Shown here one piece after another: positions 43,856-47,633 of a DNA stretch of 47,633 bases; within the stretch, counting starts at the first letter, position 1; every line of letters begins with the position of its first letter. Source of the stretch: Nonomuraea antri (GTDB lineage: Bacteria > Actinomycetota > Actinomycetes > Streptosporangiales > Streptosporangiaceae). The DNA lies in contig NZ_JABCPZ010000061.1 in the NCBI RefSeq assembly GCF_013283785.1, forward strand, positions 1-47,633. The letters are read 5' to 3'. The notes under the pieces were generated by a model. It was not told where the DNA came from. It saw only the letters and a program-made list of their open reading frames with translations, and searched no databases. A program made the translations under genes and the position numbers.

Positions 43856-45723
43856 TCAACAGGCGAAGCACCCCGTCCGGTGATGGACGCGGTCGTGGAC
43901 GCTCCGGCGGCGGCGCGGGTGGCGCCGGCCGTGCGGGCGGCGCGGGCCGCGCAGGCGGCACGGGCCGAGGCGGGCGTCCCGCCTTCCGCTCGGGTTCGGG
44001 CCGTTCCGGCTCGGGTTCGGGCCGTTCGGGTTCCGGCGACTTCCGTGGCGGCTCCCGTCGCGACGACTCCCGCCGTGACGACTTCCGCGCCGACTCGCGC
44101 GGCCACCGCGACGACTCGCGCCGTGACTCCCGCGACGAGTCCAGGCGCGACGACTTCCGTGGCGGCCCCCGCCGCGACGACTCGCGCAGGGACGACTTCC
44201 GCCGCGACGACTCACGAAGGGACGACTCACGGAGGGACGACTCCCGCCGTGACGACTTCCGTGGGGGCCCCCGCCGCGAGGACACGCGCGCCGGCGGGTT
44301 CCGCCGTGACGACCGCGACCGTGACCGCGACAGGGACCGCGACCGTGACCGTGGTCGCGATGGTGAGCGCGGGCGCGGCTTCGGACGCGACTTCCGGGGC
44401 GAGTCCAGGAGCGAGGGCGGGTTCGGCGGAGGCTACTCACGCGACTCCCGCGATTCTCGTGACTCCCGCGACCGCGACTCCCGTGACTTCCGCGGTGGCT
44501 CTCGCGACTCGCTGAGGGCCGACAGCAGCGGGTCCCGCGCCCGCTACGGCCGCACGCCCGGCCGCGACGACCGCGCCGGCTACCGCCCAGAGAGCCGTGA
44601 CGACCGTTCCGGCTACCGCCCCGCGGGCCGTGACGACCGTTCCGGCTACCGCCCCGCGGGCCGTGATGACCGTTCCGGTTACCGGGCCGAAGGCCGTGAC
44701 ACGAACCGGGCCGAGCGGAGCGGGTTCCGTGCCGACCGCTCGGGACGCAGGGAGGACGCGGCGCCGCGGCCCACGTCGTCCACCAGGTCCAGGTACGGCC
44801 GTCGCGACGACGCCGGCCGCCCCGCCCAGCGGCGGGACGGCGTCCAGACCATCGGCGGCGACCGGCGGCGTGAGCCGGGACGGCAGGGCGGCGCCGGGGC
44901 GCCGCAGCGGGACCGGTTCAAGACGGCCCGCCAGCCGATGCGCGACCGTGACTTCTACCCCGAGGGCTACACCGACGAGCGTGACACCACCGAGGTCCCC
45001 GGCGGCGTACGGCTGCAGAAGGTGCTCGCCCAGGCGGGCGTGGCCAGCCGGCGCGCCTGCGAGGAGATGATCGGCGACGGCCGGGTCACGGTGAACGGCC
45101 AGGTGGTGCGCAGGTTCGGCGCCAAGGTCGACCCGGCGGCGCAGGTCATCCACGTCGACGGCAAGCGCATCCCGACCGCCCCCGACCTGGTCTACTACGC
45201 GATCAACAAGCCGATCGGCGTCGTGTCCACGATGGACGACCCGCAGGGCCGCCCGTGCCTGGCCGACTACGTCCAGGAGCTGGCGCCGCGGCTGTTCCAC
45301 GTGGGCAGGCTCGACACCGAGACCGAGGGCCTGCTGCTGCTCACCAACGACGGCGAGCTGGCCAACCGGCTCACCCACCCGAGCTACGGCGTGCAGAAGA
45401 AGTACTGGGCCAAGGTGCCCGGGCCGATCCCGCGCGACCTGGGCCGCAGGCTCAAGCAGGGCATCGAGCTGGAGGACGGCATCGCCAGGGCCGACAGCTT
45501 CGCCATCGTGGAGGAGCACGCCCAGCAGGCGCTGGTCGAGATCGTCCTGCACGAGGGGCGCAAGCACGTCGTCAGGCGCATGCTGGAGGAGGCCGGGCAC
45601 CGCGTGATCGACCTGGCCAGGATCGAGTTCGGCCCGATCAAGCTGAACCGCACCAAGCCGGGCACCGTCAGGGCGCTGTCCCTGCACGAGGTCGGCGAGC
45701 TGTACGCGGCCGTGAAGCTGTAA
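43852..45723 (+). CDS. rluB: 23S rRNA pseudouridine synthase RluB-type with Arg/Asp/Gly-rich N-terminus
   Basis: A 623-residue protein. The C-terminal half is a normal RsuA/RluB-type enzyme: S4 domain from about residue 385 (VRLQKVLAQAGVASRRACEE), then YYAINKPIGVVSTMDDPQ, and GRLDTETEGLLLLTNDG with the catalytic Asp near 486, then RKHVVRRMLEEAGH. It isomerises a uridine in 23S rRNA near the peptidyl-transferase centre. The first 380 residues are disordered and rich in Arg, Asp, Gly and Ser: R-R-D-D-S/F-R units (about 65-150), RDRDRD runs, and four 11-residue G-Y-R-P-A-G-R-D-D-R-S units (about 243-286). Such RGG/RD-rich tails bind RNA in other proteins. The start GTG overlaps the scpB stop. 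Confidence 0.95.
   Translation: MINRRSTPSGDGRGRGRSGGGAGGAGRAGGAGRAGGTGRGGRPAFRSGSGRSGSGSGRSGSGDFRGGSRRDDSRRDDFRADSRGHRDDSRRDSRDESRRDDFRGGPRRDDSRRDDFRRDDSRRDDSRRDDSRRDDFRGGPRREDTRAGGFRRDDRDRDRDRDRDRDRGRDGERGRGFGRDFRGESRSEGGFGGGYSRDSRDSRDSRDRDSRDFRGGSRDSLRADSSGSRARYGRTPGRDDRAGYRPESRDDRSGYRPAGRDDRSGYRPAGRDDRSGYRAEGRDTNRAERSGFRADRSGRREDAAPRPTSSTRSRYGRRDDAGRPAQRRDGVQTIGGDRRREPGRQGGAGAPQRDRFKTARQPMRDRDFYPEGYTDERDTTEVPGGVRLQKVLAQAGVASRRACEEMIGDGRVTVNGQVVRRFGAKVDPAAQVIHVDGKRIPTAPDLVYYAINKPIGVVSTMDDPQGRPCLADYVQELAPRLFHVGRLDTETEGLLLLTNDGELANRLTHPSYGVQKKYWAKVPGPIPRDLGRRLKQGIELEDGIARADSFAIVEEHAQQALVEIVLHEGRKHVVRRMLEEAGHRVIDLARIEFGPIKLNRTKPGTVRALSLHEVGELYAAVKL
44578..44709 (+). repeat. 33-bp tandem repeat in rluB
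   Basis: Three near-identical 33-bp units (44578-44610, 44611-44643, 44644-44676) and a diverged fourth encode G-Y-R-P-A-G-R-D-D-R-S. Units two and three differ by one base, so this is recent expansion. Upstream, 44040-44290 is a looser array of CGNGACGACT(C/T)CCG words encoding RRDD units. Confidence 0.9.
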
Positions 45724-45739
45724 TCTGGCCGGAACGCAG

Positions 45740-45767
45740 GAGCCCGTGCGCATCTCCGCACGGGCTC
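45740..45767 (+). terminator. Intrinsic terminator between rluB and aroH
   Basis: GAGCCCGTGCG (45740-45750) pairs perfectly with CGCACGGGCTC (45757-45767) over the loop CATCTC, followed by TCCGTTTAT. The 11-bp stem and short T-run fit a rho-independent terminator for the xerD/scp/rluB unit. It lies 26 nt before the aroH start, so partial read-through could set aroH/tyrA expression. Confidence 0.9.
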
Positions 45768-45793
45768 TCCGTTTATGGAAGGGGACGAACCAC

Positions 45794-46153
45794 ATGGTGC
45801 GGGCGATCCGGGGCGCGATCCAGGTGGACTTCGACGACCGCGACTCGATCGTCGAGGCGACGACCGAGCTGGTCTCCGCGATCATGGATCGTAACGAGCT
45901 GACCACCGACGACGTGATCAGCGTGTTGTTCACCGCGACGCCCGACCTGACGGCCGAGTTCCCCGCGCTGGCCGCGCGCAAGCTGGGTTTCCACGACGTG
46001 CCGCTGATCTGCTGCACCGAGATCGGCGTGCCTGGCGCGCTGCCCCGGGTGGTGCGGCTGATGGCGCACGTGGAGACGGACCGGCCGCGTTCGGAGATCC
46101 AGCACGTCTATCTGCGCGGAGCCGTGGCGTTGCGCCAGGACATCGCGCAGTAA
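45794..46153 (+). CDS. aroH: Chorismate mutase, AroH type
   Basis: A 119-residue monofunctional chorismate mutase of the trimeric AroH fold (not the all-helical AroQ type). MVRAIRGAIQVDFDDRDSIVEAT, then FTATPDLTAEFPALAARKLGFHDVPLICCTEIGV and LPRVVRLMAHVETD contain the conserved Arg and Glu of the active site. It converts chorismate to prephenate, the substrate of the next gene. ATG 45794 is chosen for AAGGGG 7-12 nt upstream; an in-frame upstream ATG at 45746 lies inside the terminator and is rejected. Confidence 0.95.
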   Translation: MVRAIRGAIQVDFDDRDSIVEATTELVSAIMDRNELTTDDVISVLFTATPDLTAEFPALAARKLGFHDVPLICCTEIGVPGALPRVVRLMAHVETDRPRSEIQHVYLRGAVALRQDIAQ

Positions 46154-46199
46154 CCGCTTCTCCACCCCCCTAGCAGGCACTCGAATCAGGACAAGCACA

Positions 46200-47288
46200 A
46201 TGGACTCCGAACTCCGTACCGTGCTCGTGGTGGGCACCGGTCTCATCGGCACCTCCGTGGCCCTGGCGCTGCGGCAGAAGGACGTGCGCGTGTTGCTCGC
46301 CGACCGCGACCAGGGTGCCGTCCGGCTGGCCAGGGAGCTGGGCGCGGGGGAGGAGTGGCAGCCGGAGCGCGGCGAGCCGGTCGACCTGGCGGTGATCGCG
46401 GTGCCGCCGGCGCACGTCGCCGACGAGCTGCTGGAACTGCAGCGGCGCGGCACGGCGGCCGCCTACACCGACGTGGCGAGCGTGAAGGCCGAGCCGATCG
46501 AGCGCGCGGCCGAGCTCGGCTGCGACCTGTCGGCGTACGTGGCCTCGCACCCGCTGGCCGGGCGGGAGAAGTCGGGTCCCGGCGCGGCGCGGGCCGATCT
46601 GTTCCTCGGCCGTCCGTGGGCGCTGTGCCCGACGCCGCAGGCGGCCCCGGCGGCCAAGGCGGCGGTGCTGCGGCTGGTCGAGCTGTGCGGGGCCAACCCG
46701 GTCGAGGTGGACGCGGGCGACCACGACCGCGCCGTGGCCGTGGTGTCGCACGCCCCGCACGTGGCCGCCTCCGCGGTGGCCGCCAGGCTGGCCGACGCCA
46801 CGGAGGTGGCGCTGGGGCTGGCCGGTCAGGGCGTGCGCGACGTGACCAGGATCGCCGGCGGCGACCCCGGCCTGTGGCTGGGCATCCTGTCGGGCAACGC
46901 CTCGCCGGTGGCCGAGGTGCTGGAGGCGGTGGCCCACGACCTGGCCGAGGCGGCGACGGCGCTGCGCGCGCTGGCCGAGGGCGACGGCACGGCCGGCGAC
47001 GACCTGGTGCACCTGCTCAAGCGCGGCGTGGCGGGGCACGGCAGGATCCCGGGCAAGCACGGCGGTCCCGCGCCCGCGTACGTGGTGGTCCAGGTGGTCA
47101 TCGGCGACCGTCCCGGGCAGCTGGCCCGGCTGTTCCAGGTGTGCGACGAGGTCGGGGTCAACGTCGAGGACGTCCGGCTGGAACACGCGCCCGGGCTGCC
47201 GCTGGGCATCGCCGAGCTGTCCGTCCAGCCGGACGCGGCGAGCGTGCTCACGGCCGCGTTGCACGAGCGCGGCTGGCAGGTCCCCTGA
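46200..47288 (+). CDS. tyrA: Prephenate dehydrogenase with C-terminal ACT domain
   Basis: A 362-residue NAD(P)-dependent prephenate dehydrogenase leading to 4-hydroxyphenylpyruvate and tyrosine. VGTGLIGTSVALAL (11-24) is the Rossmann loop, ASHPLAGREKSGPGAARADLF holds the conserved His and the substrate loop, and DHDRAVAVVSHAPHVAA is the second conserved block. A C-terminal ACT domain (about 295-362, VVQVVIGDRPGQLARLFQVCDEVGVNVEDVRL) probably mediates feedback by tyrosine. It follows aroH by 46 nt in the standard order. In most actinobacteria cmk follows; here a different gene does. Confidence 0.95.
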   Translation: MDSELRTVLVVGTGLIGTSVALALRQKDVRVLLADRDQGAVRLARELGAGEEWQPERGEPVDLAVIAVPPAHVADELLELQRRGTAAAYTDVASVKAEPIERAAELGCDLSAYVASHPLAGREKSGPGAARADLFLGRPWALCPTPQAAPAAKAAVLRLVELCGANPVEVDAGDHDRAVAVVSHAPHVAASAVAARLADATEVALGLAGQGVRDVTRIAGGDPGLWLGILSGNASPVAEVLEAVAHDLAEAATALRALAEGDGTAGDDLVHLLKRGVAGHGRIPGKHGGPAPAYVVVQVVIGDRPGQLARLFQVCDEVGVNVEDVRLEHAPGLPLGIAELSVQPDAASVLTAALHERGWQVP

Positions 47289-47527
47289 CCCCGGTTCGCC
47301 CGTAGGTCAAAGCTCACCGGAACCCGCTGATTATTTGGGCAATGTTAGGAGCTATCTGTCGGGGTTGATCACTAGTTACACTCCTGTCGGAGATCGGCCG
47401 CTTACGTGCGGCCGCTCACTCGTCACCCAACGGGGAGGGTCAACGGTCCTCTTCGGCGTACCCGGGTGACCTTTGACGCCTCCTCGTGGACCGGCGGGTG
47501 CACGCGGCCTCGACGAGGAGGTAGTTC
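47289..47527 (+). promoter_or_regulatory. Structured leader with RBS-sequestering helix (candidate translational riboswitch)
   Basis: This 239-nt gap holds several perfect helices in plus sense: CGGCCGC/GCGGCCG (47395-47401, 47408-47414), GTCACCC/GGGTGAC (47422-47428, 47464-47470) with GGGT/ACCC (47437-47440, 47460-47463) nested inside and adjacent to it, and CCTCCTCG/CGAGGAGG (47479-47486, 47514-47521). The last covers the GGAGG Shine-Dalgarno of the following gene. GGCGT/ACGCC (47455-47459, 47476-47480) would compete with that helix. This is the design of a translational switch. I considered the c-di-AMP ydaO class, common before actinobacterial wall hydrolases, but its conserved 3' core is not visible, so the class is open. 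Confidence 0.6.
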
Positions 47528-47633
47528 GTGTCATCCAGTCCCCGAAGGATCGCTTCGGTGGCCATCGGCCTGAGCATGGTCGTGGTCATGAGCCCGGCGG
47601 CGGCGCAGGCCACGTCGCCACCCACCCCACCCC
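47528..47633 (+). CDS. Secreted protein, N-terminus only
   Basis: The first 35 codons of a gene running off the window. GTG 47528 follows GAGGAGG with 6-nt spacing. The translation begins with a basic N-terminus (SSPRRIA), a hydrophobic core (SVAIGLSMVVVMS) and an AAAQA cleavage site, a Sec signal peptide. What follows is Pro/Thr-rich. In this setting NlpC/P60 or resuscitation-factor wall hydrolases are frequent, but no domain is visible here. Confidence 0.7.
   Translation, partial: MSSSPRRIASVAIGLSMVVVMSPAAAQATSPPTPP

Noticed and set aside
47289..47527. ydaO/yuaA c-di-AMP riboswitch
   Set aside because: The class-specific conserved 3' segment (CCCG-CAGCTAAC type) and the GGGG-GAA core are not visible, so only a generic structured leader is claimed.

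Overview
The window is GC-rich (third codon positions nearly all G/C), uses many GTG starts and stop/start overlaps of the ATGA or GTGA type, and carries the actinobacterial order pyrG – NUDIX – xerD – parA-like – scpA – scpB – rluB – aroH – tyrA. Together with a HutC/UTRA GntR regulator, Spo0M and several F420/luciferase-type oxidoreductases, this points to a chromosomal segment of a filamentous actinomycete, most likely Streptosporangiaceae (Nonomuraea-like). The family assignment is inference. I see no rRNA, tRNA, CRISPR array, transposase or phage gene.

Layout. (1) 1-7560: a partial membrane protein with a 7-residue Pro/Ala repeat; a 1,859-residue TIR – degenerate metallophosphoesterase – NACHT – pentapeptide – WD40 STAND protein; and a divergent ArsB/SLC13-type permease. 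(2) 7616-10409 (minus strand): a small conserved protein, then a tightly packed trio of inositol-monophosphatase-family enzyme, cupin-like protein and two-TM protein with an unassigned C-terminal domain. This trio and the STAND gene are the best candidates for undescribed systems. (3) 10561-14189 (minus): an operon of two SPFH proteins and Spo0M. (4) 14335-18520 (plus): an ABC exporter pair under a perfect palindrome, an Xre-type regulator, and uvrB. (5) 18682-22111: a PepSY lipoprotein, a 45-bp minisatellite, a zinc-ribbon protein, a Uma2-family protein, a membrane-anchored coiled-coil protein and a PadR regulator.

(6) 22234-28775 (plus): a seven-gene operon of three luciferase-like monooxygenases, two SDRs and two alpha/beta hydrolases. 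This looks like a complete oxidation / Baeyer-Villiger-like / hydrolysis route for an unknown substrate, and it ends in a strong bidirectional terminator. (7) 28873-34774: a secreted beta-propeller protein, a DUF4126 membrane protein and a choline-kinase-like phosphotransferase, divergent from a dimethylglycine/sarcosine-dehydrogenase-like enzyme with a UTRA regulator tail-to-tail behind it. A GGTCTAGACC palindrome sits where both divergent promoters should have their -35 elements. (8) 34892-37461 (minus): nitronate monooxygenase, MgtC-like protein and hexapeptide acyltransferase.

(9) 37533-47288 (plus): the housekeeping block for CTP synthesis, ADP-ribose hydrolysis, chromosome segregation/condensin loading, rRNA pseudouridylation and tyrosine/phenylalanine synthesis. 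scpB and rluB carry large repeat-derived N-terminal extensions. (10) 47289-47633: a structured leader with a perfect RBS-sequestering helix in front of a truncated secreted-protein gene. Several genes (uvrB, the dehydrogenase, the UTRA regulator, possibly pyrG) show a -10-like hexamer 6-8 nt before the start codon and no Shine-Dalgarno, suggesting leaderless transcripts.
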